A stretch of 41,717 nucleotides of DNA. It comes from Candidatus Manganitrophaceae bacterium (GTDB lineage Bacteria; Nitrospirota; Nitrospiria; SBBL01; JAADHI01). Each line of letters starts with the position of its first letter. Position 1 is the first letter of the stretch. The notes beneath the pieces are model-generated. The model saw only the letters and a program-made list of their open reading frames with translations, did not search any database and had not been told where the DNA came from. Location: assembly GCA_013151935.1 (NCBI GenBank), contig JAADHI010000124.1, positions 1 through 41,717 on the forward strand, read 5' to 3'. Of the stretch, positions 7,307-17,156 are shown piece after piece. The position numbers were made by a program, and so were the translations under genes.

Positions 7307-9672
7307 TTCGAGCCCAAGACCTTAGAAATATGTTTTGGCTTTTTTTTCAGCTTCAACATCCCATAAACCCCTAATGCTGCAATGGAAAAAACGGCAATCT
7401 CAAACATCGTATCCAGACCCCGAAAATCAACGATGACCACATTCACCACATTACGACCGCCGGCAAGCTTTTCGCTCACTTCCAAATAATAACCCGCGAT
7501 TGTTTCAGTGAGATGGCTGTCCATCACCATGAGCATGTAGTAGGTCATGACACTCCCCACCAGCACGGAAATGCTGATGTCGCTTATCTTGGTCCGCTGC
7601 GGTGGCGCTTCCTTAAAATAAGGTGGCAAAAAGTAAAAGACGAGTAGAATTAAAATGACCGCAACCGATTCCACCAAAAACTGTGTCAGGGCTAAATCCG
7701 GTGCGCCCATGAGCACATAAAAAAAAGCCACCAGGAAACCTGTCATGCCTAAAGCAAGAATCGCCGAAATCCGGTTTTTAAAACAAACGGTCGCCAAACT
7801 GGCCACTATCAATAAAATAAAAGTCAAAAGATGCACAAAATTCAGCTCGGTTTGAAACAAACGAGCAAAGGTCAAAGGATTACCCTGCGAAATAGAGAGT
7901 CCAAAAGTAGACAGCATCACAAACGTAATGATGACAGACAAATACTGTTTGAGGTTCCCACTTTGAAACCATCTCATGCAAGCTTGTGTTAAGGGAGGAA
8001 TCCCTTCTAAAAATCCTTTATTGTAGACAAAGTTTGGACTCAACCAAGGCACCTTTTCAGAGAGTTTATCTTGAACGGAAACGACCTTTTTGAGCCTCAT
8101 AAAAAGAAAGATCCCGATAACAACGGTAAAAAAACTCATAATCAATGGCGTATTCACACCGTGCCACAGCGCTAAATTCAGATCTGCGGTTTTTCCCGAG
8201 ACGGCCGATGCGGCAAGCTCCAATACGCCATGAGCGAAAAACCCTGGGGCGATGCCTAAAAGCACCACGATGATCGCCAAGAGTGCAGGAGAGAATAAAC
8301 CCAAGGCTGGGGCTTCGTGCGGATGATGCGGGGGAGATTTGGGCGCGTCATAAAAAAAGCCCCAGATCAAAAATTTAAACGAGTAGGCAAAGGTGAAGAT
8401 ACTGGCACTGACCGCAATAAAAGGAATCAGATACGGAAAACCCGAATACGGCATGTGCAGCGTCGATTCGTAAAACATTTCTTTACTGATAAATCCACCA
8501 AAAATAGGAAGTCCTGCCATAGAAAGACAGCCCACCAAAGCAATTTTAAAAGAGTGAGGCATCTCTTTTTTGAGTCCACCCACATAGGTCAAATCACGTG
8601 TGCCACAGCCATGGTCAATAATACCGACAATCATAAATAAAGCCGCTTTAAAACCTGCGTGATTGATAATATGCACAATGGCCGCTTCCGCGCTGTATTG
8701 CGTGCCAAAACCCAGCATGGCCATAATCATGCCCAGTTGACTGATCGTCGAGTAAGCCAATAGCCCCTTCAAGTCCGTCTGACGAATGGCCATATAACCA
8801 CCCACCACCATCGTCGTCAGACCCACACCTGCCACAAGCCCTGTCCAAAAAGCCGTGCCTGAAAAAGCAGGAGAAAGCCGTGCCACAAGAAAAATACCCG
8901 CTTTCACCATCGTCGCTGAGTGCAAATAGGCCGAGACCGGGGTGGGGGCTTCCATAGCATTAGGAAGCCAAACATGGAAAGGAAACTGCGCCGATTTTGT
9001 CGCGCATCCCAAAAAAATCAAAATGAGGGCCGGCACATAAAAATCACTGGCACGAATCACATCGCCCATCAGCAAAATTTCAGAAATATCAAAGGTCCCG
9101 GTGATGCTATAGAGCACAATAAAACCGGCCAACATCGCAATACCACCGACCCCTGTAATCACCAGCGCCTTGGTCGCCCCATAACGTGAGACATCCTTGT
9201 GATACCAAAACCCAATCAACATAAAAGAGCTGACGCTCGTGAGTTCCCAGAAGGTAAAAAGACCGAAGAGATTGTTTGAAAAAACAACGCCCAGCATTGC
9301 ACCCATGAACATCATGAGATAAAGATAAAACTTCAGACGATCCTCTTTTTCGGAGAGATACCAAATAGAATAAACAACAACCAGAAAGCCAATCCCGGAA
9401 ATAAGAAGGCCAAAAAGGATACTCAAACCATCCACAAGAAAAGACAGTTCGATGCCATAACGGGGAACCCAAGGGATATGAAAGGTGGACGCGCCCCCTG
9501 CATGAACACCAGGCAGCAACGAAAGAATCAGGGCGACACAGGTAAAAGGCACAACGGAGATCGCCCAACCCAAGCGGGTGCCAAAGTTAATTTTTTGAAG
9601 TGCAGGAGAAAGAAGAAGCAGCAAAAGTGACGCTGCAAAAGGAAAAAACACAATAATCAGAATGCTAGTCAT
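7303..9672 (-). CDS. mrpA: Na+/H+ antiporter subunit A (Mrp/Mnh complex, NuoL-like)
   Basis: Largest subunit, 789 residues. The N-terminal two thirds are NuoL-like: FTFWELTSVSSFMLIGFWY with the conserved Glu, SAQFPFHVWLPNAMEAPTPVSAYLHSATMVKAG at about 228-260, LLAYSTISQLG and HAGFKAALFMIVG with its Lys. The C-terminal third (about 600-780) carries the extra MbhD/MbhE-like helices found only in MrpA (MGAPDLALTQFLVESVAVILILLVFY and NVVIVDFRGLDTMFEIAVF). The frame opens with a TTG one codon before the ATG at 9670-9672; the ATG is the likelier start, though its ribosome binding site is weak. It is the first gene of the operon and follows a strong promoter at 9733-9760. Confidence 0.95.
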   Translation of the reverse strand: MTSILIIVFFPFAASLLLLLLSPALQKINFGTRLGWAISVVPFTCVALILSLLPGVHAGGASTFHIPWVPRYGIELSFLVDGLSILFGLLISGIGFLVVVYSIWYLSEKEDRLKFYLYLMMFMGAMLGVVFSNNLFGLFTFWELTSVSSFMLIGFWYHKDVSRYGATKALVITGVGGIAMLAGFIVLYSITGTFDISEILLMGDVIRASDFYVPALILIFLGCATKSAQFPFHVWLPNAMEAPTPVSAYLHSATMVKAGIFLVARLSPAFSGTAFWTGLVAGVGLTTMVVGGYMAIRQTDLKGLLAYSTISQLGMIMAMLGFGTQYSAEAAIVHIINHAGFKAALFMIVGIIDHGCGTRDLTYVGGLKKEMPHSFKIALVGCLSMAGLPIFGGFISKEMFYESTLHMPYSGFPYLIPFIAVSASIFTFAYSFKFLIWGFFYDAPKSPPHHPHEAPALGLFSPALLAIIVVLLGIAPGFFAHGVLELAASAVSGKTADLNLALWHGVNTPLIMSFFTVVIGIFLFMRLKKVVSVQDKLSEKVPWLSPNFVYNKGFLEGIPPLTQACMRWFQSGNLKQYLSVIITFVMLSTFGLSISQGNPLTFARLFQTELNFVHLLTFILLIVASLATVCFKNRISAILALGMTGFLVAFFYVLMGAPDLALTQFLVESVAVILILLVFYFLPPYFKEAPPQRTKISDISISVLVGSVMTYYMLMVMDSHLTETIAGYYLEVSEKLAGGRNVVNVVIVDFRGLDTMFEIAVFSIAALGVYGMLKLKKKPKHISKVLGSK

Positions 9673-9732
9673 CAACTATACCGAAAAGACTACGCCGTCA
9701 GTTTCATAAAATAATATCAAAAAAGTATTCTT

Positions 9733-9760
9733 ACTATACCATCACAAGTGCACTTGTCAA
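9733..9760 (-). promoter_or_regulatory. Sigma-70-type promoter of the mrp operon with an embedded palindromic operator
   Basis: On the minus strand TTGACA (9755-9760) is followed after exactly 16 bases by TATAGT (9733-9738), close to the consensus. The predicted transcript starts near 9726, about 55 bases before the mrpA start. Between the two boxes lies a perfect 14-bp palindrome, ACAAGTG/CACTTGT (9744-9757), that also overlaps the -35 box. A further CAAGTGC half site occurs upstream at about 9768-9774. This is where a repressor would block RNA polymerase. The regulator is not identified. Confidence 0.75.
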
Positions 9761-9935
9761 TGAGACTCAAGTGCTAAAAAACCATATAAATTCTAAAGTT
9801 CGACATCATTCTCCCATTCCAAAATAAGGTGAACTTTTGTCTGTAAGACTAAATACACTTAAATCCATCTAAACAAACAAAAAAGCCCAGCTTGGAATAG
9901 AATCTATTGGATCAATCTCTGAAAATGAGAGGAAT

Positions 9936-9957
9936 CAGACACTAAGGAAAGTGTCTG
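9936..9957 (-). terminator. Possible terminator hairpin after ppdK
   Basis: Perfect 8-bp inverted repeat CAGACACT/AGTGTCTG with a 6-base loop, nine bases beyond the ppdK stop on the minus strand. The bases after the stem (ATTCCTCTCATTTT) are pyrimidine-rich but do not form a clean T run, so termination strength is uncertain. Confidence 0.5.
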
Positions 9958-9965
9958 TCTCCGGA

Positions 9966-12620
9966 CTACAGCGTCGCGCGAGACGCATCTTCTTTACCCG
10001 CAATCGCGGCTTGGGCGGCCGCCAAGCGTGCAATCGGCACCCGATAGGGGGAACAACTCACATAGTTCAAACCCAGATGGTGACAAAAAGCAACGGAGCT
10101 CGGCTCGCCACCGTGTTCGCCACAAATACCAATTTTGAGTCTTTTTTTTGTGGAGCGGCCCTTTTGCACACCGATCTCCATTAACAGCCCCAGACCTTCC
10201 TGATCAATCGCGACAAAGGGGTCTTCCGGCAAAATTTCTTTATCGACGTAATCAGGCAGGAATTTTCCAGAATCGTCACGGGAAAGCCCAAAAACGGTTT
10301 GTGTCAAATCATTGGTGCCAAAGGAGAAAAAATCAGCTTCTTTTGCAATCTGATCAGCCACGAGCGCGGCACGCGGCAGTTCAATCATCGTACCGATGGT
10401 ATAATCAATCTTCTTTTTATGACGGGCCATGACCGCTTCCCCTATTGCAACGCAAAGCCCTCTCAAGGTGGAAAATTCATTGACGTGGGCAACGAGCGGA
10501 ATCATGATTTCTGGCATGACGGTAATCCGTTTTTTAGCCAATGTACACGCTGCTTCAAAAATCGCCTCGACTTGCATTTCATAAATTTCGGGATAGGTAA
10601 TCCCCAGGCGACAACCACGATGTCCCAACATGGGATTAAATTCATGCAGACTGTTTGTTTTTGCACGCAGAGTCTCAACAGAAACACCCATTTCCTCGGA
10701 AAGCGTCTCTAAATCTTTGTCGGTTTGTGGCAGAAATTCATGCAGAGGCGGGTCTAAGAGACGAATGGTAACAGGTAAACCTTTCATTTCTTTTAAGATC
10801 TCGATAAAATCCGATTTCTGCATGGGCAGGAGTTTTTTGAGCGCCTTTTTACGTCCCTCCAAATCTTCAGCCAAGATCATTTCACGAACAGCAGTGATAC
10901 GATCTTCCTCAAAAAACATGTGCTCCGTCCGGCAAAGGCCGATGCCTTCTGCACCAAAACCACGCGCCACAGCCGCATCGCGCTTATTGTCGGCATTCGC
11001 ACGGACTTTGAGTTTTCGGATTTTGTCGGCCCAAGCCATCAGGGTTTTAAAGGACGCACCCAATTTAGGCTGAATCAAAGCCGCTTTTCCAAGAATGACT
11101 TCCCCTGTGGAACCATTAAGCGTAATAAAATCCCCTTCTTTGACCACGACACCCCGCGCGGTAAATGTTTGCGTGCTGCCATCAATGGAGATTTCACCAC
11201 AGCCTGCAACACAACATTTACCCATACCGCGTGCAACAACAGCAGCGTGAGAGGTCATGCCACCCCGTGCGGTCACGATGCCTTCTGCGGCATGCATGCC
11301 GCCAATATCATCGGGAGACGTTTCTGCACGGACCAAGATCACTTTTTCGTGATGCTCCGCCATACGCTCGGCTTCCTCTGCACTAAAAACGACCTTTCCG
11401 ATGGCCGCGCCTGGTGATGCCGGCAAACCTTGCGCAATGACATTTAACTCCGAATTGGGATCAATCATGGGATGGAGTAATTGATCCAGTTGATGTGCAT
11501 CAATACGAGAAACAGCGACTTTTTGTGTGATGAGCTTTTCATTCACCATGTCGACCGCAATTTTGAGTGCAGCGGCCGTCGTACGTTTTCCGATCCGGCT
11601 TTGCAGCATGTAAAGTTTGCCATCCTGAATGGTAAACTCAATATCGAGCATGTCTTTGTAGTGTTTTTCGAGTTTTTTATAAATAGACATGAGGTCTTTA
11701 TAGGCCCCCGGCAATTTCTTTTTGAGCGCAGAAATGGGGAGCGGGGTACGAATCCCTGCAACCACATCTTCGCCTTGAGCGTTGAATAAAAACTCGCCAA
11801 AAAATTTCTTTTTTCCGGTCGAAGGATCACGGGTAAAAGCAACCCCGGTGCCAGAGGTTTCGCCCAAATTTCCAAAAACCATGGCGACAACACTCACTCC
11901 CGTGCCCCAGGTATCAGGAATGTTATTCAAACGGCGATATGTTTTTGCCCGTTTGCCAAACCAGGAATTGAAGACCGCATCAATCCCGAGCCTCAACTGT
12001 TCCAGCGGATCTTCCGGGAAGGCTTTACTCGTATCTTTCAGTACAATTTCTTTGAAAGCGGTGACGAGGGTTTTCAAGGAATCCACACTTAAATCGGTAT
12101 CCGAATACGCACCGGTCACGATTTTTTGTTCTTCGAGTGTGCGCTCAAAACGCTCACGATTGACCCCCAGCACAACATTGCCAAACATGGCGACAAAACG
12201 CCGATAGGCATCGTAAGCAAAACGCTCATTTTTTGATCGGGCAATGAGTCCCTGTATTGTTTCGTCGTTAAGCCCCAGATTTAAGACCGTGTCCATCATG
12301 CCAGGCATTGAGGCCCGTGCGCCGGAGCGCACCGCGACGAGCAAGGGATTTTTCTTGTCGCCAAATTTTGTGCCGATGGATTTTTCGACTTTCCTCAAGG
12401 CCTTCAGGGATTCTTCCCACATGCCTTTGGGATATTTTTTCTTGCCTTTATAATATTCGAGACAGGCCTCTGTGGTAATTGTAAAACCCGAAGGCACAGC
12501 AATGCCCAGATGAGACATTTCTGCCAAACCCGCGCCTTTTCCGCCCAGCAGGTTTTTCATATCACCGCGTCCATCGGCTTTCCCATCCCCAAAATAATAG
12601 ACGTATTTCTTTTTAGCCAT
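9966..12620 (-). CDS. ppdK: Pyruvate, phosphate dikinase
   Basis: Interconverts pyruvate + ATP + phosphate and phosphoenolpyruvate + AMP + diphosphate, a reversible step of gluconeogenesis or PPi-linked glycolysis. The 884-residue length is standard. The N-terminal ATP-grasp domain shows GGKGAGLAEM (26-35) and the Arg-containing RSGARASMPGMMDT (98-111). The swivelling domain has the phosphorylated H458 in GGMTSHAAVVARGMGKCC, with the regulatory T456. The C-terminal TIM barrel has ELPRAALVAD, FFSFGTNDLTQ and the catalytic Cys in GICGEHGG. It starts with ATG behind AGGAG. No gene for the regulatory protein PDRP is in the window. It lies at the end of the recO-glyQ-glyS run. Confidence 0.96.
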   Translation of the reverse strand: MAKKKYVYYFGDGKADGRGDMKNLLGGKGAGLAEMSHLGIAVPSGFTITTEACLEYYKGKKKYPKGMWEESLKALRKVEKSIGTKFGDKKNPLLVAVRSGARASMPGMMDTVLNLGLNDETIQGLIARSKNERFAYDAYRRFVAMFGNVVLGVNRERFERTLEEQKIVTGAYSDTDLSVDSLKTLVTAFKEIVLKDTSKAFPEDPLEQLRLGIDAVFNSWFGKRAKTYRRLNNIPDTWGTGVSVVAMVFGNLGETSGTGVAFTRDPSTGKKKFFGEFLFNAQGEDVVAGIRTPLPISALKKKLPGAYKDLMSIYKKLEKHYKDMLDIEFTIQDGKLYMLQSRIGKRTTAAALKIAVDMVNEKLITQKVAVSRIDAHQLDQLLHPMIDPNSELNVIAQGLPASPGAAIGKVVFSAEEAERMAEHHEKVILVRAETSPDDIGGMHAAEGIVTARGGMTSHAAVVARGMGKCCVAGCGEISIDGSTQTFTARGVVVKEGDFITLNGSTGEVILGKAALIQPKLGASFKTLMAWADKIRKLKVRANADNKRDAAVARGFGAEGIGLCRTEHMFFEEDRITAVREMILAEDLEGRKKALKKLLPMQKSDFIEILKEMKGLPVTIRLLDPPLHEFLPQTDKDLETLSEEMGVSVETLRAKTNSLHEFNPMLGHRGCRLGITYPEIYEMQVEAIFEAACTLAKKRITVMPEIMIPLVAHVNEFSTLRGLCVAIGEAVMARHKKKIDYTIGTMIELPRAALVADQIAKEADFFSFGTNDLTQTVFGLSRDDSGKFLPDYVDKEILPEDPFVAIDQEGLGLLMEIGVQKGRSTKKRLKIGICGEHGGEPSSVAFCHHLGLNYVSCSPYRVPIARLAAAQAAIAGKEDASRATL

Positions 12621-12690
12621 GCAATTTCTCCTGTAAGTTCAAGTCTAGCCCCTTCAGATTCTTCGCGCCACTGCTTCGAGAACGCACAAA

Positions 12691-12723
12691 TTAGGCCGTG
12701 TCTGTTTCCTTAAAATATTTCAC
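12691..12723 (-). pseudogene. Remnant start of a DUF2283-like gene
   Basis: A GTG at 12721-12723 follows AAGGAG by eight bases, so the translation start looks intact. It reads VKYFKETDTA and then meets TAA (12691-12693). The opening resembles the (M)KYFxxTDTL start that I recall for DUF2283 proteins, small partners often found next to the HARxRxDR family described at 12710-12962. The expected continuation is not readable in any frame. Both the gene and its neighbour look decayed. The family call is a recollection from a very short segment. Confidence 0.4.
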
Positions 12724-12962
12724 TTTCGACCTCCTTGAAATTTTGGTCAAAAAAACATTATGAATGGTCACTTTATCCTCCATAGAAGGATGACCCTCAA
12801 GAACTTCTTTTCTTCTGCGATATCGCCCCATTTTTTAATTCGCCCGCCAAGCTGTATTTGACTTTTGAGCGGATGATCAACAACATTTTGTATCCATTCA
12901 AGTTTAATTTCTGAACGATCTGCCCGTTGCCTTGCATGCAAAAAATACTGCGTAAATTTCAT
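12710..12962 (-). pseudogene. Frameshifted small gene of the HARxRxDR...HNxFFDxxF family (often paired with DUF2283)
   Basis: The intact frame (12768-12962) gives 64 residues, starting MKFTQYFLHARQRADR and including EWI near residue 23 and the charged KKWGDIAEE near 43. This matches my recollection of a small family whose members end in a VVLLEDGxTVHNAFFDRxF block. Here the frame breaks after VILL. The missing ending can be read on in other frames: EDKVTIHNV in one (from about 12777) and FFDQNFKEVESEIF in the next, to TAA at 12710-12712. Two lesions explain this: about two extra bases near 12781-12783 and one missing T in the seven-T run at 12749-12755. Family function is not known to me; adjacency to DUF2283 genes has a toxin-antitoxin look, which is only inference. 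Confidence 0.55.
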
Positions 12963-13004
12963 AAGTGCTCACACATCAACAGGGAAACCTCAGTGCGAGA
13001 GGCC

Positions 13005-15173
13005 CTACTCACCTCCGTCTCCCTCCACAATTTTTGAAAAATCACCGAAGATTTTAAAGGGTTCACTGACGGCGTACAAAAGACTCAGGCGATTTTGTCG
13101 CACTTTTTCATCTTTGTCCATGACCATGACATCATCGAAAAACTGATTGAGCGGGGCATTCAAAGTTGCAATCTGCTCCAGAACCTCGGAATAAGATTGT
13201 TTGGCCGATAAAGACACGGTCGCTTTGTGAACGGCCACATATTTTGTATACAAGGCTTTTTCAGAGGCATGAATCAAGACTGTTTCATCAACTTCACCTT
13301 TGAAACCCGTCGGTAAAATCCGAGCAACGCGTTTATAAACTGTAATCAGGGAACTAAAAATAGCTTGTTTGGAAAACAAGCTGAGGGCCTCGGCACATTC
13401 CACCATAATACGTGGTTTATTCAGTTTTCTTGCAAGTACAGCTTGCCGGAGGTCGTAACGGATATTCCGTGAATGCTGCAAATAAAAATCAATTCTGAGC
13501 TTAAAAAAAGAGCTTATCAGTTCGGAAAGATCTGAAACATAAAACGCATCATGCGATTCGTAATGTTGAATGGCTTTTTTGATGATGTCTCCCAGAGAAA
13601 AGTCATAAAAATAGGCGTCCTCTACAAGAATTTGAATGATGCCTAGCCCCTGACGGCGCAAGGCATAAGGGTCTTCTGAACCCGTTGGAATAAGGCCTAT
13701 GCCAAAACAGCCGACGATCGTATCGAGTTTGTCGGCAATGGCCAGAATTTGACCTATTCGGGACAGCGGGAGTTTGTCTCCGGCATATCGCGGCAAATAA
13801 TGTTCTTCGATGGCCTTCGACACGGAAGGATCTTCCCCTTCCAGAACGGCATAAACACGGCCCATTGTACCCTGAAGTGACGTAAATTCCTTCACGATAC
13901 CGGTCACAAGATCACTCTTGCAAAGATGGGCTGCGCGTTCAAGATCAGAAATAACATTATTATCCCAATTTAGTTTATTTGCAATGAAAAGAGAAAGTGT
14001 TTTGATGCGCTCAACTTTCTCAAAGACGGAACCCAGCTTTTCCTGAAACATGACTTTTTTTAAATCTTCGAGACGCGCAGATAAAGGGTGTAGACGATCC
14101 TGATCAAAATAAAACCGGGCATCACAAAGCCTCGCACACAAGACTCGCTCGTTCCCTTTTTGAATCAGAGCGCAGTCTCCTGGGGCGATATTTAAAATCG
14201 TAATAAAATGCGGAAGCAATTCACCGTCTTCCCGCCGGAGCGGGAAATAACCTTGATGTTCGGCCATCGCGGTGATGATAATTTCCTTGGGAATCGACAG
14301 AAAATCGTCTTCAAAATTGCCACAGATCGCTTTCGGATATTCGACGGTAAAGGCGGCTTTTTCAAACAAGGCCCTATCCGAAAAATCAAGCACAGCCTGT
14401 TTTTCTTCCCCTAATACTTCCATCTGAGATTGAATCACACGCACCCGCTCTTCCGGGTCGATCATGACAAAGCGGCGTGAAAGTTCCTCTTGATAGTATT
14501 CAAAATCCGTCACTGAAAAGAAGTCTGGGGACATCATGTGATGGCCCTGGGCACGGTCTGCCGATGCCACCCCTGCAAAAGAGAAAGGAACCACGTTGCT
14601 CCCATAAAGGGCTAAAATCGAACGAATGGGACGAATAAAAGCCACAGCTGTTTCATTCCAACGCATGGTTCGCGGAAAACTCAAACTTGCAATTATTTCG
14701 GGAAGTATCTTCTCTAATAATGTTGCCGTGTTTTCACCGGTTTTTGTTTTCCTTAACACAAGATATTCGCCTTTTTTCCCCTTTGCTGCCGCACCGAGCG
14801 TGGCGGCGTTTTCAATTTTAATCTCTGAGAGCGGCGTATTTTGAGATTTTGCAAAACCTTCGGCGGCCCTTGTGGCATTGCCCGCTGCGTCAAAAGCGGC
14901 GCGTTTCGGTGGCCCAATAATGATTTCTTCTTTTGTTTCCTGTGAAACAGACAATTCGGGACAATAAAGAATCAGTCGGCGCGGTGTCCCGTAAACTTCA
15001 AGTTCAGAAAAAGAAAGACCAGCGGCGGTGAAGTATTTTTCAGCAATTTGGGGCAGTTGTTTTAAGGCATCGGGCAGTACATTTGAAGGGATTTCTTCGA
15101 CGCCGATTTCGAATAACAAGGGCAGGGTATTGGCGGTCGATTTTTTTAACGCTTGAGGAGATGATGTGCTCAT
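13005..15173 (-). CDS. glyS: Glycyl-tRNA synthetase, beta subunit
   Basis: Beta chain of the heterotetrameric bacterial-type GlyRS, responsible for tRNA binding and, through its HD-like domain, tied to function of the alpha chain. The 722 residues are slightly longer than the usual 690. Diagnostic stretches are [22 protein letters not shown] near the start, FPRTMRWN (about 162-169), [23 protein letters not shown] (about 296-318) and [15 protein letters not shown] (about 484-498). An anticodon-binding DALR-like C-terminus ends with [22 protein letters not shown]. The ATG (15171-15173) overlaps the glyQ stop as ATGA. No disruption is seen. Confidence 0.96.
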   Translation of the reverse strand: MSTSSPQALKKSTANTLPLLFEIGVEEIPSNVLPDALKQLPQIAEKYFTAAGLSFSELEVYGTPRRLILYCPELSVSQETKEEIIIGPPKRAAFDAAGNATRAAEGFAKSQNTPLSEIKIENAATLGAAAKGKKGEYLVLRKTKTGENTATLLEKILPEIIASLSFPRTMRWNETAVAFIRPIRSILALYGSNVVPFSFAGVASADRAQGHHMMSPDFFSVTDFEYYQEELSRRFVMIDPEERVRVIQSQMEVLGEEKQAVLDFSDRALFEKAAFTVEYPKAICGNFEDDFLSIPKEIIITAMAEHQGYFPLRREDGELLPHFITILNIAPGDCALIQKGNERVLCARLCDARFYFDQDRLHPLSARLEDLKKVMFQEKLGSVFEKVERIKTLSLFIANKLNWDNNVISDLERAAHLCKSDLVTGIVKEFTSLQGTMGRVYAVLEGEDPSVSKAIEEHYLPRYAGDKLPLSRIGQILAIADKLDTIVGCFGIGLIPTGSEDPYALRRQGLGIIQILVEDAYFYDFSLGDIIKKAIQHYESHDAFYVSDLSELISSFFKLRIDFYLQHSRNIRYDLRQAVLARKLNKPRIMVECAEALSLFSKQAIFSSLITVYKRVARILPTGFKGEVDETVLIHASEKALYTKYVAVHKATVSLSAKQSYSEVLEQIATLNAPLNQFFDDVMVMDKDEKVRQNRLSLLYAVSEPFKIFGDFSKIVEGDGGE

Positions 15174-16063
15174 TTTTTAAGCAGCGGAAAACCCGCCTCT
15201 TCTCGTTTTTGTAGATAGCCTTTGGCACAGGCCCGCGCCAGTTTGCGAACACGCGCAATATAGCCCGTGCGCTCTGTGACAGAAATCGCACCACGTGCAT
15301 CCAATAAATTAAAAAAATGCGAGATCTTCATACAATGGTCATAGGCAGGCAAGGGCAAGTCTTTTGAAATTAAGGCCAAACCTTCGGCCTCGGAGCGATT
15401 AAAACCTTCTTTCAGGGAATCAACATTGGCCGCATTAAAGTTGTGTTCGGAAAACTGCACCTCGGCTTCATGGTGCACATCACCGTACTTTATTTCTTCC
15501 GTCCATGCGAGATCATAAACACTGTCCACGCCCTGCAAATACATGGCTATACGCTCTAAACCATAAGTAATTTCAACCGAAGTGGGTTCAAGTGCAATGC
15601 CGCCTATTTCCTGAAAATAGGTAAATTGTGTGACCTCCATGCCATCCAATTGTACTTCCCAACCCAATCCCCAGGCACCGAGTGTTGGGGATTCCCAATC
15701 ATCCTGCACAAACCGGATATCATGATCCTTTAGCGAAAGACCCAATGAAGAAAGACTTTCTAAATAAAGATCCTGAATATTATCCGGCGCAGGTTTTAAA
15801 AGGACTTGATATTGATAATAATGCTGAAGCCGATTGGGGTTTTCACCGTAACGACCATCTGTGGGACGACGCGAAGCCTGGACATAGGCCGCCTTCCAAG
15901 GCTCCGGCCCCAAAGCCCTTAAAAAAGTGGCCGGATGAAAGGTTCCTGCGCCGACTTCACTGTCATACGATTGATGAATGATACAGCCCTGCGCGGCCCA
16001 AAATTGATGCAGGGAGAGAAAGAGCTCTTGAAAGGTCAAACTTTTCTGCTGTGTTGATAACAC
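15170..16063 (-). CDS. glyQ: Glycyl-tRNA synthetase, alpha subunit
   Basis: Catalytic alpha chain that activates glycine with ATP. Family blocks are clear: [19 protein letters not shown] at the N-terminus, [47 protein letters not shown] and [19 protein letters not shown]. The frame extends upstream to a TTG at 16112-16114. I prefer the GTG at 16061-16063, which gives 297 residues (family about 290-300), lies just before the conserved start and follows AAGGA. glyS overlaps its 3' end, and recO lies upstream. Confidence 0.95.
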   Translation of the reverse strand: MLSTQQKSLTFQELFLSLHQFWAAQGCIIHQSYDSEVGAGTFHPATFLRALGPEPWKAAYVQASRRPTDGRYGENPNRLQHYYQYQVLLKPAPDNIQDLYLESLSSLGLSLKDHDIRFVQDDWESPTLGAWGLGWEVQLDGMEVTQFTYFQEIGGIALEPTSVEITYGLERIAMYLQGVDSVYDLAWTEEIKYGDVHHEAEVQFSEHNFNAANVDSLKEGFNRSEAEGLALISKDLPLPAYDHCMKISHFFNLLDARGAISVTERTGYIARVRKLARACAKGYLQKREEAGFPLLKK

Positions 16064-16170
16064 GAAGTGGCTTTTCCTTGATACCGGGTATACGGGTTTG
16101 AAATACGGCCTCAAAATATCAAACTGTATGAATTACTGTCAATGGAATTAAGAAAGACAGATGTTTGGCT

Positions 16171-16947
16171 TCAGAGTCGCGCTGACCCTAAGGTCGGACC
16201 CGGATTTTTTGTAAAACGCCGGGTTGATTTTCCGGTGATGTGTGACAGGGTGTGTTTAAAAATCGCCTCACACTCTTTTTGGATTTGCAAAGAAGGACGT
16301 AGCCTGTGGGCGCGTTCATAATCCATTTTTTGCGAAGCACTCAAAAAAGCCCGCGTGCCTTGACTCATGGGAATTAAAGGCACATGCATTTTTCCACATT
16401 TGGCACAAAGTGCACCCCCTGCGCCGGGGGAAAAATAAAGGGCTTCAGGCTTCCCCGGTTTAAAGGGCAAACGGCATTTAAGACAGGTCTCCCAATGCGG
16501 CTGATAACCACTACAGGCAATCAAGCGACTGATAAACAGCATGACGGAGAGTGGCGGATCTTTTTTTTCTTCCAAAAAAAATAAACCCTGAAGCAAGAGA
16601 TCGAAAGTTTCGGTATTGGCTTGCCCATCGGGGGTCATTTGGGCGACAAGATCCACCATGCGTGAAGATCGTTCGATTCCACCCCAATCTTCACGCAGAC
16701 TTTGAAAAGAATGGAGGATGTCACACTGCTCAATCCGTGCCAGTTTTTCCGTGCCTTTGTCAAAAACAACCAATTTACAGTGAGTAAAAGGCTCGAGTGT
16801 CGCACCAAAACGACTTTTCATGCGACGCGCACCTTTTGCCACGCCTTTCAATTTTCCACGCGTGAGGGTAAAAAAGGTCACGAGCTTGTCCGCTTCACCC
16901 AAGCGAATACCGCCCAATACAATTGCAGGGGTAGAAAAAAGTGCCAT
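16171..16947 (-). CDS. recO: DNA repair protein RecO
   Basis: Recombination mediator of the RecFOR pathway: it binds SSB and single-stranded DNA, anneals strands and, with RecR, loads RecA. The 258-residue protein has the N-terminal OB-fold (ALFSTPAIVLGGIRLGEADKLV, then GKLKGVAKGARRMKSRFG with basic DNA-binding residues), a helical middle and a zinc ribbon CLKC...CAKC at about 152-185. I start at the ATG 16945-16947 and not at the upstream in-frame TTG (16972-16974), because the conserved N-terminus begins there. It is the first gene of the recO-glyQ-glyS run. Confidence 0.92.
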   Translation of the reverse strand: MALFSTPAIVLGGIRLGEADKLVTFFTLTRGKLKGVAKGARRMKSRFGATLEPFTHCKLVVFDKGTEKLARIEQCDILHSFQSLREDWGGIERSSRMVDLVAQMTPDGQANTETFDLLLQGLFFLEEKKDPPLSVMLFISRLIACSGYQPHWETCLKCRLPFKPGKPEALYFSPGAGGALCAKCGKMHVPLIPMSQGTRAFLSASQKMDYERAHRLRPSLQIQKECEAIFKHTLSHITGKSTRRFTKNPGPTLGSARL

Positions 16948-17156
16948 TTTCGTATCGTCGCCCTTTGGTATCAAAGCCCTAAAGAAGCTTTGATTAAATC
17001 ATCATAAAAAAACAAAAATATTTTAAGGATTCTCTTTCCTTTTTACAAGTTTCTATGCTTTTTAGCCTTTCTTCTGCTGACAGAAGATTGTCAGCCCTCA
17101 AGGTGATATGCTACAACAGTTTTTTATTTCAGAATGATGAGGCAGGAACAAACGGA

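Noticed and set aside
9107-9568. 153-codon frame on the same strand as mrpA in another phase
   Set aside because: The Trp-, Cys- and Arg-rich composition is typical of an out-of-frame reading of a membrane protein gene.
9882-9898. AAGCTGGGCTTTTTT on the minus strand as a terminator after ppdK
   Set aside because: The stem has only four pairs with a three-base loop and is too weak to call.
16972-16974. TTG as the recO start
   Set aside because: The conserved RecO N-terminus begins at the ATG nine codons later; the extra residues have no family support.
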